Below are positions 43,800 to 53,317 of a stretch of DNA of 64,000 nucleotides, one piece after another. Location of the stretch: the NCBI GenBank assembly GCA_944321965.1, contig CALUNH010000008.1, positions 21,820 through 85,819 of the forward strand. Reading direction: 5' to 3'. This DNA comes from an uncultured Alistipes sp. (GTDB taxonomy: Bacteria; Bacteroidota; Bacteroidia; Bacteroidales; Rikenellaceae). A model generated the notes under the pieces. The model saw only the letters and a program-made list of their open reading frames with translations, searched no databases and had not been told where the DNA came from. Both the position numbers and the translations under genes were made by a program. Positions within the stretch are counted from its first letter, which is position 1, and every line of letters begins with the position of its first letter.

Positions 43800-44684
43800 A
43801 TGACCGCATTCGAAAAACTGGACCGTTTTCTGCGCAATCTCTATGATACGGCGTTTTATTTCGCCGTGATGGCCTTCAAGGAGAACTTCCGCAACTATGT
43901 CGGACGGGCCGGGACGGTCGGGAGGCCGCGGCCGACGGTAGCGATTCTCGGGAACGGCCCATCGCTGGGACGTGAACTGCCGCGGCTGATTGCTGACGGG
44001 GCTCTCCGGGAGAAGGACTTCATGGCCGTGAACTTCTTCGCGCTCGACAAGCGTTTCGAACAGGTGCAACCGGCCTACTACGTGCTCTCCGACCCGATGT
44101 TTTTCCGCGACAGCGCCCTGCGCGACCGTGTGGCGGAACTCTACCGCACCCTCGATGCCAGGGTGACCTGGCCGATGCACCTCTACGTGCAGTATTACAA
44201 TCCCGAACGGTTCGATTACCGGGCCGTGCTCCCCAATCCGAATATCCGGATCATTCCGTTCCACACGCAGTGCTATGTCGGATTCCCGGGTCTGATGTTC
44301 CGGCTTTTCCGCCGCGGGCTCGGGAGTGCCAATTTCGGCACCGTGGTGCAGGTGTGCGAGTATGTGGCCCTGTTGCTCGGTTACCGGAGGCTGGAACTCT
44401 ACGGCGTGGACCATACGCTGCTCGACGGATTGACGGTGGACGATAGGAACCGCCTCTGCCGCATCGACAGCCACTATTACGATACGACGCCGTCGGCTCC
44501 GCAACCCATCTTCCAGAAAGTGCCTCCCGTTCCCTACACGATGTCGGTCTACCTGGGCGAGGTGGCCGAACTCTTCCGCGGCCACGAAGTGCTGCGCGAT
44601 TATGCGGCCTGGCTCGGGGCGCGGATCGTCAACCGCACGCGCGGCTCGCTGATCGACGCCTACGAGCGCGATCCGCTCGATTGA
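43800..44684 (+). CDS. GNGPSL-motif protein, DUF115/GT42 sialyltransferase-like
   Basis: 294 residues. The N-terminal part has VAILGNGPSLGRELP, a nucleotide-sugar-binding loop seen in GT42 (CstII-type) sialyltransferases and in DUF115 proteins. The middle has SDPMFFRD, and the C-terminal half GSANFGTVVQVCEYVALLLGYRRLELYGVDHT, which is typical of the same superfamily. A CMP-sugar synthetase-like gene is convergent 15 bp downstream, which favours a CMP-nonulosonate-using transferase (inference). An alternative is a DUF115 glycosylation accessory protein. It has its own promoter. Confidence 0.65.
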   Translation: MTAFEKLDRFLRNLYDTAFYFAVMAFKENFRNYVGRAGTVGRPRPTVAILGNGPSLGRELPRLIADGALREKDFMAVNFFALDKRFEQVQPAYYVLSDPMFFRDSALRDRVAELYRTLDARVTWPMHLYVQYYNPERFDYRAVLPNPNIRIIPFHTQCYVGFPGLMFRLFRRGLGSANFGTVVQVCEYVALLLGYRRLELYGVDHTLLDGLTVDDRNRLCRIDSHYYDTTPSAPQPIFQKVPPVPYTMSVYLGEVAELFRGHEVLRDYAAWLGARIVNRTRGSLIDAYERDPLD

Positions 44685-44699
44685 CCGGGCCCGGTACCC

Positions 44700-45353
44700 C
44701 TACCGGGGCAGATCGCGGCTTGCGGCGATGATCTCGGCCATGGCGAAATCTTCCGGATAGTCGATATCCAGCCCCTCGATGCGGTCGACGACGGCCATCC
44801 ACGGACGGTCGCCGATCCGCCGCCCCTGTTCACACCACAACCGCCTCGGGAAGATGAAAAAGGCACTCGTCTCGATGTAGACGGGTTCGATGGTCTGCGT
44901 GCGCGGAATGTTGTCAAGCCGGTAGTTGAGGGGTTTCCCCTCAAACCAGGCGAAGGTCTGGATCCGTTCGGCACTGAATGCCGAGTCGTACGCTCCGGAC
45001 TTCACCTTGCCGAGCGCCCCGGCAATCGTCGCCGGGCGGATGAAGGGCGAAGTGGCGTGCGCCAGCACGTAGAGATCGGCGTCGACTTCTGCCGTGAAGG
45101 CGTCGTAAATTTCGCGTCCGAGGGTTGTGTCGCGGTCGAGCGACGGGTCGCGGCGCAGAAACCGCACCCCTTCGGGCAGCAGCGGCCGGATGCTCTCGTC
45201 GCTGCAATAGACGTAAACCTCGTCGATACCCTCCGTTTCGGTCAGGGTTTTCAGGATGTGGCACATGAGCGGCGAACCGCTCAGCGGACGAAGATTCTTG
45301 CCCGCGACACGCTGGCTGTTGAGCCGTATGGGAACGAAAGCAACGGTTTTCAT
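44700..45353 (-). CDS. CMP-acylneuraminate cytidylyltransferase-like protein
   Basis: 217 residues. Sugar-nucleotide transferase fold: AFVPIRLNSQRVAGKNLRPL is the CTP-binding start, YVYCSDESIRPL and RRDPSLDRDTTLGREIYDAF follow, with HATSPFIRP and the metal-binding end GLDIDYPEDFAMAE. It is the NeuA family that activates sialic acid or a related nonulosonic or ketosidic acid as its CMP derivative. No NeuB (synthase) is present in the window, so the substrate may be made elsewhere or be a different acid. It lies 69 bp downstream of the LuxE-like gene. Confidence 0.85.
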   Translation of the reverse strand: MKTVAFVPIRLNSQRVAGKNLRPLSGSPLMCHILKTLTETEGIDEVYVYCSDESIRPLLPEGVRFLRRDPSLDRDTTLGREIYDAFTAEVDADLYVLAHATSPFIRPATIAGALGKVKSGAYDSAFSAERIQTFAWFEGKPLNYRLDNIPRTQTIEPVYIETSAFFIFPRRLWCEQGRRIGDRPWMAVVDRIEGLDIDYPEDFAMAEIIAASRDLPR

Positions 45354-45422
45354 GGTCGGTTGTTTTATCTGTACGGGCGACGGTGCGGCGGTGCGACGGC
45401 TGCACGGCTGCCGTTTTTTACG

Positions 45423-46394
45423 TTACTGTACCAGCAGGTTGCAGCCGCGGATCTCGGCGTGGTCGATGCGTCCCTCGACGATGAACGATCCGTCGGGATC
45501 GACCCTTCCGACATCCTGTGTCTGGATGAAGGCGCACGACCAGCGGTTGGCCAGATCGACGATGTTCAGCCCGCCGCGGTTCCCGGGCGGGAGCAGTTCG
45601 AAGGGGTCGTTCACGTCGCGGCACACGACCCGCATCCAGGCCGGGCAGCGGAACCGGTTTCCACCCTGGGAGTAGGCCTGCGAAGTGAGCTCCGCCATGC
45701 CGTACTCCGAATGGATGGCCTCGACGCCGAAAGCGTCGCACAGAATGCGGTGGAACACCTCCTTGGGAATCTCTTCGCGGTATCCCTTCATGCCTCCGGT
45801 CTCCATGACGATGGTGTCCCGCAGTTTCGGGGCGTAGCGCTCCGCCAGGTCCCACAGCGCATAGCTCACGCCTAACAGGATTTTGGGCTTCGGATCGGCG
45901 GCCATGTCGCGCAGCAGGGCGTCGTAATCATCGAGGTAGAAGCCTCCCGACCCGCAGTCGGCAATGAGCCGGTCGGCCATGTAGACGAGCGACGAACCCT
46001 TGCGGCGGAGGTAGTTCGGCAGCAGTGCATAGAGGCTCCAGCGTGCCGGATCGCCGTAGAAGGTGCGGAACGCTCCGCGGAATGCCCGTTCGTAGAGGGC
46101 CAGCGAGCGCATCGGATGGCGCGAAGGGGTCATGCCCGTCGTTGCCGACGAGGTGAAGACCGCTTCGGGCGGTTCCGGGGCACAGTAGACCTCGTGGCTC
46201 TTGAAAAGCTCGATGGGCAGGAAGGGAATCCGTCGGAATTCGCAGACCTGCTGCGGTTCGATGCCGAGGCGTTCGAGATACTCGCGGTAGGGCGGGCACG
46301 CTGCGGCCTGGATGCGGAACAGCACCAGGGCCGCGGTTTCGAATGCCGTTGCATTGTTTTCGGGCAGGCGGAATATGTCGTCGGTAGTGATCAT
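45423..46394 (-). CDS. LuxE/PaaK-like acyl-protein synthetase
   Basis: 323 residues from ATG 46394. Acyl-adenylate-forming enzyme of the LuxE type: the nucleotide loop FTSSATTGMTPSRH, the core MEAGGMKG-like METGGMKGYREE, EYGMAELTSQAYS, and the hinge region DVGRVDPDGSFIVEGRIDHAEIRGCNLLVQ. It would activate a fatty or other carboxylic acid and pass it to a protein or sugar. Such genes appear in glycan and O-antigen clusters. The -7 element ends 5 nt before the ATG. The CMP-sugar synthetase gene follows in the same direction. Confidence 0.82.
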   Translation of the reverse strand: MITTDDIFRLPENNATAFETAALVLFRIQAAACPPYREYLERLGIEPQQVCEFRRIPFLPIELFKSHEVYCAPEPPEAVFTSSATTGMTPSRHPMRSLALYERAFRGAFRTFYGDPARWSLYALLPNYLRRKGSSLVYMADRLIADCGSGGFYLDDYDALLRDMAADPKPKILLGVSYALWDLAERYAPKLRDTIVMETGGMKGYREEIPKEVFHRILCDAFGVEAIHSEYGMAELTSQAYSQGGNRFRCPAWMRVVCRDVNDPFELLPPGNRGGLNIVDLANRWSCAFIQTQDVGRVDPDGSFIVEGRIDHAEIRGCNLLVQ

Positions 46395-46399
46395 CGATG

Positions 46400-46407
46400 C
46401 AAAGGTA
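46400..46407 (-). promoter_or_regulatory. -7 element of the LuxE-like gene, abutting its start codon
   Basis: TACCTTTG on the minus strand, 5 nt before the ATG at 46394; a leaderless message is expected. Confidence 0.6.
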
Positions 46408-46503
46408 CGAAAAAAGAGGATAAAACGACCATCCCCGAAGGGTTCGGTGCCTCCGGGGACGGTGCTTTCCATACGTTCCGGTCCGTGACCGGTGTGCAGC
46501 TCG

Positions 46504-47121
46504 CTACTTTTTCGACTTCGGTGCAAGCATCATGTTCATCTTCTTGCCGTCGAGCTTGGGCATCATCTCCACCTTGGCGACATCCTCCAGATCGGTGGCG
46601 AAGCGCAGCAGCAGGATTTCACCCTGCTCCTTGAAGACGATCGAACGCCCGCGGAAGAAGACATAAGCCTTCACCTTGGCCCCCTCCTTGAGGAAGTTCT
46701 GGGCGTGCTTGAGCTTGAAGTTGTAGTCGTGGTCGTCGGTCTGAGGCCCGAAACGGATCTCCTTGACGACGACTTTCGTCTGGTTTGCCTTCAGCTCCTT
46801 GGCCTTTTTCTTCTGCTGGTAGAGGAACTTCTGGTAGTCGGCGATGCGGCAGACGGGCGGTTCGGCCTTCGGGGAGATCTCGATCAGGTCGAGCTCCAGT
46901 TCGTCGGCCAGGCGCAGCGCGTCGCGGATCGGCATCACCTGTGCCTGAGGCACGTTGTCGCCCACCACACGCACTTCGGGTGCCGTAATCTGTTCATTGA
47001 TCCGGTGGGGATTCTCCTTTTCGGGCAATCGGCGTCCGTGAGGAGCGTTGCCCGCTGCCGGTTTCGGTCTGTTATTCCCGGGGTTGAACGGCCGCGGCGG
47101 GAATGGTTTCGGTGCTGCGAT
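46504..47121 (-). CDS. infC: Translation initiation factor IF-3 with probable AUC start
   Basis: IF-3 with both domains: [17 protein letters not shown] and the linker into the C-terminal [29 protein letters not shown]. No ATG or GTG exists upstream of the conserved RINEQI. The frame is open back to a TAA at about 47130. The credible start is ATC at 47119-47121, giving 205 residues with a Pro/Arg/Asn-rich tail (begins [13 protein letters not shown]) of the kind Bacteroidetes IF-3 proteins carry. The alternative is TTG 47028 (174 residues). Non-AUG starts in infC allow feedback by IF-3 itself. It lies 47 bp downstream of thrS; rpmI and rplT, usually next, are missing. Confidence 0.85.
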   Translation of the reverse strand: MAAPKPFPPRPFNPGNNRPKPAAGNAPHGRRLPEKENPHRINEQITAPEVRVVGDNVPQAQVMPIRDALRLADELELDLIEISPKAEPPVCRIADYQKFLYQQKKKAKELKANQTKVVVKEIRFGPQTDDHDYNFKLKHAQNFLKEGAKVKAYVFFRGRSIVFKEQGEILLLRFATDLEDVAKVEMMPKLDGKKMNMMLAPKSKK

Positions 47122-47168
47122 AGTTGTACGTATTTAAGTTAATAATGTGTTGTCTTTGTGTGCGGGAC

Positions 47169-49121
47169 TCAGTTTTTGACGATCTTGTTGGCCTCGACCT
47201 CCTGCTTGACCAGTCCGGTCAGGAAGTCGCGGAAGCCCTCCATCGACATCTGTCCCTTGTCGCCTTCGCCCTGGGCGCGGACCGAGACCAGCCCTTCGGC
47301 CTCCTCCTTCTCGCCGACGATCAGCAGGTAGGGAATGCGTTTGAGCTCGTTGTCGCGGATTTTGCGTCCGATCTTCTCGTTGCGGTCGTCGATCTCCGTG
47401 CGGACATCGTAGCGGTTCAGGTAGTCGGCCACGCGCTGGGCATAGTCGTTGAACTTCTCCGAGATCGGGAGTACGACAACCTGCTGGGGCGAGAGCCACA
47501 GCGGGAATTTGCCGCCCGTGTGCTCCAACAGGACGGCCACGAACCGCTCCATCGAGCCGAACGGTGCGCGGTGGATCATGATCGGGCGGTGGAGTTTGTC
47601 GTCGGCGCCCTTGTAGGTGAGGTCGAAGCGCTCCGGGAGGTTGTAGTCCACCTGAATGGTTCCGAGCTGCCACTTGCGGCCGATGGCGTCCTTGACCATG
47701 AAGTCGAGTTTCGGGCCGTAGAAGGCGGCCTCGCCGTACTCGACCACCGTATTGAGGCCCTTTTCCCTGGCGGCCTGCATGATGGCCGATTCGGCCTTCT
47801 CCCAGTTCTCGTCCGAACCGATGTACTTCTCCTTGTTGTTGGGGTCGCGCAGCGAGATCTGGGCGGTGTAGCTGTCGAATTTCAGCGTCTTGAAGATGTA
47901 GAGCACGATGTCGATCACGCGCTCGAATTCTTCGAGCAGCTGGTCGGGGCGCACGAAGAGGTGTGCGTCGTCCTGCGTGAATCCGCGGACGCGGGTCAGC
48001 CCGTGGAGCTCACCCGACTGCTCGTAGCGGTAGACCGTACCGAATTCGGCCAGACGCACCGGCAACTCCTTGTACGAACGGGGTTTCGAGCGGTAGATCT
48101 CGCAGTGGTGCGGGCAGTTCATCGGTTTGAGCAGGTACTCCTCGCCCTCGATCGGGGTGTGGATCGGCTGGAAGGAGTCCTTGCCGTACTTGGCGTAGTG
48201 TCCCGAGGTAACGTAGAGCTCCTTGTTGCCGATATGCGGGGTGATGACCTGCTGGTATCCGTACTCCTTCTGGACGTTGCGCAGGAACTGCTCCAGGCGG
48301 TCGCGCAGGGCGGCGCCTTTCGGCAGCCACAGCGGAAGCCCCTGACCCACGCGCTGCGAGAAGGTGAAGAGTTCGAGGTCCTTGCCCAGTTTGCGGTGGT
48401 CGCGCTTCTTGGCCTCCTCCATCATGGCGAGGTACTCGTCGAGCATCGACTTTTTGGGGAACGAGATGCCGTAGATGCGGGTGAGCATCTTGTTTTTCTC
48501 GTTGCCGCGCCAGTAGGCTCCGGCCACCGAGGTGAGCTTGATGGCCTTGATGTAGCCCGTATTGGGGATGTGGGGGCCGCGGCAGAGGTCCGTGAAGGCC
48601 CCGTTGGTATAGAACGAAATGGTTCCGTCTTCGAGGTCGGTGATCAGTTCGACCTTGTACTGGTCGCCCTTTTCGGTGAAGGTTTTCAGGGCTTCGGCCT
48701 TGGGCACTTCGCGCCGGACGAGCGGCTCCTTGTTGCGGGCGAGTTCGACCATTTTGTTTTCGATGGTGGCGAGATCGGCTTCGGTGATGGGCGTCGGGGA
48801 GTCGACGTCGTAGTAGAAACCGTTCTCGATGGCCGGTCCGATACCGAACTTGATGCCCGGATAGAGGGCTTCGAGGGCTTCGGCCAGCAGGTGCGACGAG
48901 GTGTGCCAGAAGGCGTGCTTGCCCTCTTCGTCGTCCCACTTGTAGAATTTGATCGAGGCATCCGCTTCGATCGGGCGCATCATGTCCGTCGTTGCGCCGT
49001 TTACCGAGGCCGCCAGGGAGTCAGCAGCTAAACGAGGGCTGATGCTCTCTGCGATCTGGTACGCAGTCGTCCCTTCGGCATACTCGCGGACGGAACCGTC
49101 GGGAAAAGTGATTTTAATCAT
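47169..49121 (-). CDS. thrS: Threonyl-tRNA synthetase
   Basis: 650 residues from ATG 49121. Domains in order: TGS ([14 protein letters not shown]), the editing SAD domain ([11 protein letters not shown] with the HxxxH zinc-like site, and ending near [10 protein letters not shown]), the class II core (motif 2 [11 protein letters not shown]-like [25 protein letters not shown]), and the anticodon domain ([13 protein letters not shown]). Upstream is a 172-bp gap without a clear consensus promoter. infC follows after 47 bp, the conserved thrS-infC order. Confidence 0.96.
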   Translation of the reverse strand: MIKITFPDGSVREYAEGTTAYQIAESISPRLAADSLAASVNGATTDMMRPIEADASIKFYKWDDEEGKHAFWHTSSHLLAEALEALYPGIKFGIGPAIENGFYYDVDSPTPITEADLATIENKMVELARNKEPLVRREVPKAEALKTFTEKGDQYKVELITDLEDGTISFYTNGAFTDLCRGPHIPNTGYIKAIKLTSVAGAYWRGNEKNKMLTRIYGISFPKKSMLDEYLAMMEEAKKRDHRKLGKDLELFTFSQRVGQGLPLWLPKGAALRDRLEQFLRNVQKEYGYQQVITPHIGNKELYVTSGHYAKYGKDSFQPIHTPIEGEEYLLKPMNCPHHCEIYRSKPRSYKELPVRLAEFGTVYRYEQSGELHGLTRVRGFTQDDAHLFVRPDQLLEEFERVIDIVLYIFKTLKFDSYTAQISLRDPNNKEKYIGSDENWEKAESAIMQAAREKGLNTVVEYGEAAFYGPKLDFMVKDAIGRKWQLGTIQVDYNLPERFDLTYKGADDKLHRPIMIHRAPFGSMERFVAVLLEHTGGKFPLWLSPQQVVVLPISEKFNDYAQRVADYLNRYDVRTEIDDRNEKIGRKIRDNELKRIPYLLIVGEKEEAEGLVSVRAQGEGDKGQMSMEGFRDFLTGLVKQEVEANKIVKN

Positions 49122-49293
49122 AAAATTTGAATAAGTTAAGTTTACGGGTCCTTCGGCGCTTCCACAATTACGAGACGGAATACACCTCCGGTTTGCCCGG
49201 TATTTTTCGTGTTTGCTTTTGGGCGGCAGCCCCGCTCCGGTTACTTCTGCATCTCCCCGGTTGCTCCTGCGCCTCTCCGGCTGCCCCTCCCGG

Positions 49294-50388
49294 TTACTCC
49301 TTGGCGGCGGCCTGCGGGGCCTCCTTGGCCGAGGTGTCGCGGCTCGACTTCTCCCGTTCGGCCCGCGGCAGCGGATTCGACGACCATTCGGCCCAGGCCG
49401 TCCGGTTGCGCACGATGTCGACGGCCGTGTAGATGGCGTTGCGCATCGACTGCGCATCGGCCTTGTCCTTTCCGGCGATATCGAAGGCCGTGCCGTGGTC
49501 GGGCGAGGTGCGCACGGCTGCAAGTCCGGCGGTGAAGTTCACGCCGTCGGGCGAGATGCTCTTGAACGGTGCCAGTCCCTGATCGTGGTACATGGCCAGG
49601 ATGCCGTCGTACTTGGCGTACCCGCCTCCGGCGAAGAGTCCGTCGGCGGCAAAGGGCCCGAAGGCCAGGATCCCTTCCTTGAAAGCTTCGACGATGGCCG
49701 GGCGGATGATCTCCTGCTCCTCACGGCCCAGGAGTCCGCCGTCTCCGGCGTGGGGGTTGAGGGCCATGACGGCGATGCGGGGCTCGACGATGCCGAAATC
49801 GGCGATGAGCGAACGGCGCAGGATCCGCAGGTCCTCGACGATCTTCTCTTGCGAGATGCTTGCGGCGATCTCCGAGACGGGGATGTGCTTGGTGACGAGT
49901 CCCACGCGCAGCACGTCGCTGCACATGATCATCATCGATTCGCCTTCGAGTTCCGCGGCGAGGTATTCGGTGTGTCCCGTGTATCGGAAGTCGTCGCTCT
50001 GGACGGTCTCCTTGTCGAAGGGTGCGGTCACCAGAGCGTCGAGTTCTCCCGCCTTGAGGTCGCGCATCGCGGTGCGCAGGGCCTCGACGGCCGCACGTCC
50101 CGCTTCGGGGGTCGGCTGTCCGGGCTGTACTTCGGCAATTTCGCCGCACGCCACGAGGTTGATCTTCCCGCGCCGGGCTTCGGCGGCCGAGGCCACGGGC
50201 GTGTAGGAGAACTGCTCGATCTCCGCAAGGCTGTTCCGGTAGCAGGCGGCGGCTTTGGGCGATCCGTAGAGGACCGGGGTGAAGAGCTCGGTGATCCGCG
50301 GATCGGCCAGGGCCTTGATGATCACCTCCCAGCCGATGCCGTTGGGGTCGCCTTGCGTGATGCCTATTCTGTATTTCTGTTCGGTCAT
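49294..50388 (-). CDS. pdxA: 4-hydroxythreonine-4-phosphate dehydrogenase
   Basis: 364 residues from ATG 50388 ([17 protein letters not shown]). Vitamin B6 (DXP-dependent) pathway, NAD-dependent oxidation with metal ion. Metal and substrate residues are in [19 protein letters not shown] and [10 protein letters not shown]. The last about 35 residues are a charged, Ala-rich extension ([16 protein letters not shown]) beyond the normal end. A TACCTTTG promoter element is at 50471. The neighbours are not B6 genes. Confidence 0.94.
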   Translation of the reverse strand: MTEQKYRIGITQGDPNGIGWEVIIKALADPRITELFTPVLYGSPKAAACYRNSLAEIEQFSYTPVASAAEARRGKINLVACGEIAEVQPGQPTPEAGRAAVEALRTAMRDLKAGELDALVTAPFDKETVQSDDFRYTGHTEYLAAELEGESMMIMCSDVLRVGLVTKHIPVSEIAASISQEKIVEDLRILRRSLIADFGIVEPRIAVMALNPHAGDGGLLGREEQEIIRPAIVEAFKEGILAFGPFAADGLFAGGGYAKYDGILAMYHDQGLAPFKSISPDGVNFTAGLAAVRTSPDHGTAFDIAGKDKADAQSMRNAIYTAVDIVRNRTAWAEWSSNPLPRAEREKSSRDTSAKEAPQAAAKE

Positions 50389-50470
50389 AAATGGCTTCTT
50401 GGTTGCCGGGCGGGCCGCTCTTCGGATGGAAAACCGGGCCGAGGCCGCTAAATGCAACTGTTACAACCTA

Positions 50471-50478
50471 CAAAGGTA
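50471..50478 (-). promoter_or_regulatory. -7 element of pdxA
   Basis: TACCTTTG on the minus strand, about 82 nt from the ATG; -33 not clear. Confidence 0.55.
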
Positions 50479-50541
50479 TAAAAATTCGGAATACCAACGC
50501 TTCGGAACCGGATAAAAATGCGATTTCTCCTTCCGGGGCGG

Positions 50542-51297
50542 CTATTTCTCGCTCCGGATGGCGGTTTGACGCCGGAATTCGGCACAGACGATCCCCGTTG
50601 CCATGGCGACGTTGAGCGATTCCGAACCGCGGCGGTCGGCGGGCCAGGGCGGGATGAAGAGTTTTCGGGAGATACATTGTGCAACGGCGGGTGTGACACC
50701 GCGTCCCTCGTTTCCCATGACGACGATGCCCGTCGGTGCGAGTTTGCTTTCGTAGATATTCTCCCCTTCGAGAAAGGTCCCGTAGACGGGAATGCCCCCG
50801 GCGGCAGCCTCCGCGAGGAGCGGCGCCAGCGGCCGATAGTGGACCCTCACGCGCAGGATGGCGCCCATCGTGGCCTGCACGACCTTCGGGTTGAAACAGT
50901 CGGCCGTGCCTTCCGAGCAGAGGATGTCCGTGATTCCGAACCAGTCGGCCAGCCGGATGATGGTCCCGACGTTGCCGGGGTTCTGCACCTCGTCGAGTGC
51001 CAGCGTGAGCCGATCCCGCAACTCCTCGGTTTTCAGACGGTAATGGGGGATCTCGACCAGGGCCAGCGAGTTCGAGGGGGTCTTCAACTGCGAGAGCCGC
51101 TCCATGTCGCGCGGCGTGACCGTTTCGACCTCCGGACCGGCGAACACCCCTTCGAGAGCATAGATCCGCCGCACGCGGAGGTGCGACGCGCGGAGTTCGC
51201 CGATGAGCTTCTCGCCCTCGGCCAGGAAGAGTCCGTGCTCCGTGCGGCCGCGCTTGTCGGCCAGCGAGCGGACGAGTTGGATTTCGGCTTTTGTCAT
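50542..51297 (-). CDS. TrmH/SpoU-family RNA 2'-O-methyltransferase
   Basis: 251 residues. An N-terminal RNA-binding part (about 1-90) and a SPOUT knot domain: LDEVQNPGNVGTIIRLADWFG, GTADCFNPKVVQATMGAILRV, and VMGNEGRGVTP followed by IPPWPADRRGSESLNVAMATGIV. These are the three SpoU motifs, with AdoMet bound in the knot. The target (rRNA or tRNA position) is not deducible. Its ATG overlaps the rnz stop (ATGA, 51294-51297). Confidence 0.9.
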   Translation of the reverse strand: MTKAEIQLVRSLADKRGRTEHGLFLAEGEKLIGELRASHLRVRRIYALEGVFAGPEVETVTPRDMERLSQLKTPSNSLALVEIPHYRLKTEELRDRLTLALDEVQNPGNVGTIIRLADWFGITDILCSEGTADCFNPKVVQATMGAILRVRVHYRPLAPLLAEAAAGGIPVYGTFLEGENIYESKLAPTGIVVMGNEGRGVTPAVAQCISRKLFIPPWPADRRGSESLNVAMATGIVCAEFRRQTAIRSEK

Positions 51298-52217
51298 GGC
51301 TCCTTTTCGATGGTATAGGTGACCCCTTCGGTGGCGGGATACGTCTCCGGGAACAACGCCCGGGCTTCGTCGACCAATAGGCTCTCGTCCTTGTAGCGCG
51401 ACGAGTAGTGCCCGATGACGAGCCGCCGGGCTCCGGCCTTCAGCGCCGCTTTCGCCGCGTCGGCGGTCGTCGAATGTCCCCGGTCGCGGGCCGAACGCTG
51501 TTCGGCCGCGGCATAGGTCGCCTCGTGGTACATCAGGTCGACCCCCGCGCAGAGCCCGGCGGCCCGGGCCGAGAAGTTCGTATCCGAGAGATAGGCGTAG
51601 GACCGCGCCCGGTAGGGCCGGTAGGTGAGTTCCCCGTTGGGAATCACCTCGCCCGACTCCAGCACGACATCTTCACCGCGCTTGGCGGCGGTGATCTGCG
51701 CGATCGAGAGGCCGTATTTGACGATCTTGAACTTGTCGACATTCAGCGGCGGCTCCTTCTCGCGGAAGAGGAACCCGGCGCACGGAACGCGGTGGCGCAG
51801 CGGAATGCTCCACACCTCGATCGTGCGGTTTTCGAGGAGCAGGGCGTGCTTCGTGGTCGCCACCTCGTGCCAGACGACTTCGTAGGGAAGCTCCGCATCG
51901 AAGAAGCGCAGGTGGGCCTCCAGTATCTCGCCGAACGGCGCCGGGGCGTAGACATCCAGGGGCGTGCGCCGTCCGTAAAGTCCCAGCGTGGAGATCAGCG
52001 GGAAGAGCCCGAATACATGGTCGCCGTGGAGGTGCGAGATGAAGACCGCGCGGATCTTCAGCGGGTTGATGCCGTAACGGATCAACTGCTGCTGCACGCC
52101 TTCGCCCGCATCCACCAGATAATACTGCTCGTGGATGTTCACCGCCTGCCCCGAGGGGTGGCGGCTCGGGGTCGGTTTGGCCGAGGCGCAGCCGAGGATG
52201 GTTACCGCAAAACTCAC
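51294..52217 (-). CDS. rnz: Ribonuclease Z, GTG start overlapping trxB
   Basis: 307 residues from GTG 52217 (VSFAVTILGCASAKPT). Metallo-beta-lactamase fold endonuclease that trims tRNA 3' ends. The metal site is SHLHGDHVFGLFPL with later LSDT, GHST and GHYSSRY. The GTG overlaps the trxB TGA as GTGA, and its own TGA overlaps the next ATG as ATGA. Translation of trxB, rnz and the SpoU gene is therefore coupled. A longer frame upstream exists but lies within trxB. Confidence 0.92.
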   Translation of the reverse strand: MSFAVTILGCASAKPTPSRHPSGQAVNIHEQYYLVDAGEGVQQQLIRYGINPLKIRAVFISHLHGDHVFGLFPLISTLGLYGRRTPLDVYAPAPFGEILEAHLRFFDAELPYEVVWHEVATTKHALLLENRTIEVWSIPLRHRVPCAGFLFREKEPPLNVDKFKIVKYGLSIAQITAAKRGEDVVLESGEVIPNGELTYRPYRARSYAYLSDTNFSARAAGLCAGVDLMYHEATYAAAEQRSARDRGHSTTADAAKAALKAGARRLVIGHYSSRYKDESLLVDEARALFPETYPATEGVTYTIEKEP

Positions 52218-53146
52218 CGCAGCAGGAATCGTTCGCAGTCCAGGGCGGCGACGCATCCCGACCCGGCGGCCGTGATGGCCTGACGGTAGCTGGGGTCCTT
52301 GACGTCACCGGCGGCGAAGACGCCCTCGACCGAGGTCTTCGACGTATTGCCGTCGACCTTGATGTAACCCTCCTCGTTGAGCTCCAACTGCCCGGCGAAA
52401 AGCTCCGTATTGGGATGGTGGCCGATGGCCAGGAAGAAGCCCGCAATGTCGATCGTGCGCTCCACGCCGTCGTTGCGGCGCAGCAGGGCGCCCGTTACGC
52501 CCTGTTCGTCGCCCAGCACCTCGACGGTGTTGTGCTCGAAGAGCACCTCGATGTTCTCCGTGTTGAAGACGCGCTCCTGCATCGCCTTCGAGGCACGCAG
52601 AAAGGGCTTGCGGACGATCAGGTAGACCTTGCGGCAGAGCGAAGCCAGGTAGGTGGCCTCCTCGCAGGCCGTGTCGCCGCCGCCGACCACCGCGACATCC
52701 TTCTTGCGGTAGAAGAAGCCGTCGCACGTGGCGCAGGCGCTGACGCCCTGGCCGCGGAACTTCGTCTCGGAGGGCAGCCCGAGGTATTTGGCCGTGGCGC
52801 CGGTCGAGATGATGAGGCTTTCGGCCAGCAGCTCCTTCTCGCCGTCGACCTCCACGCGGAAGGGGCGGGCCGAGAGGTCGACCTTCGTAATCGTCCCCGA
52901 GCGCAGGTCGGCGCCGAGGCGTTCGGCCTGCGCCCGCATCCGCGACATCAGTTCCGGGCCGTCGATCCCTTCGGGGAATCCCGGGAAGTTCTCGACCTCG
53001 GTGGTCGTGGTGAGCTGCCCGCCCGGCTCGATGCCCTCGTAGAGCACCGGCGCCAGGTTGGCGCGCGACAGATAGATGGCGGCGGTGTACCCGGCGGGCC
53101 CGCTGCCGATGATCAGCACTTTGATCGTCTCCTTGTTGGTTTCCAT
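52214..53146 (-). CDS. trxB: Thioredoxin-disulfide reductase
   Basis: 310 residues from ATG 53146. FAD motif GSGPAGYTAAIYLSRA, redox-active CATC (SACATCDGFFY), NADPH motif GGGDTACEEATYL, and the FAD end VFAAGDVKDPSYRQAITAAGSG. Reduces thioredoxin with NADPH. It heads a coupled three-gene unit with rnz and the SpoU gene. The 171-bp gap upstream (53147-53317) shows no consensus promoter. Confidence 0.95.
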   Translation of the reverse strand: METNKETIKVLIIGSGPAGYTAAIYLSRANLAPVLYEGIEPGGQLTTTTEVENFPGFPEGIDGPELMSRMRAQAERLGADLRSGTITKVDLSARPFRVEVDGEKELLAESLIISTGATAKYLGLPSETKFRGQGVSACATCDGFFYRKKDVAVVGGGDTACEEATYLASLCRKVYLIVRKPFLRASKAMQERVFNTENIEVLFEHNTVEVLGDEQGVTGALLRRNDGVERTIDIAGFFLAIGHHPNTELFAGQLELNEEGYIKVDGNTSKTSVEGVFAAGDVKDPSYRQAITAAGSGCVAALDCERFLLR

Positions 53147-53317
53147 ATCGTTTCGTGTTTTATTTTGTTGTCTGTTCTTGTCCGTTTGGGGGCGGAAAAC
53201 GTGGGCGGGACGGGCGTATGGTCTCGTTTCGGGGCGGGACCGCGGCGTCTGCCGTGCGGACACGCCGTCGGGACCCCTGCCGCACCGCCTCCCTCCCCGC
53301 CTCCCTCCCCGCCGGGG

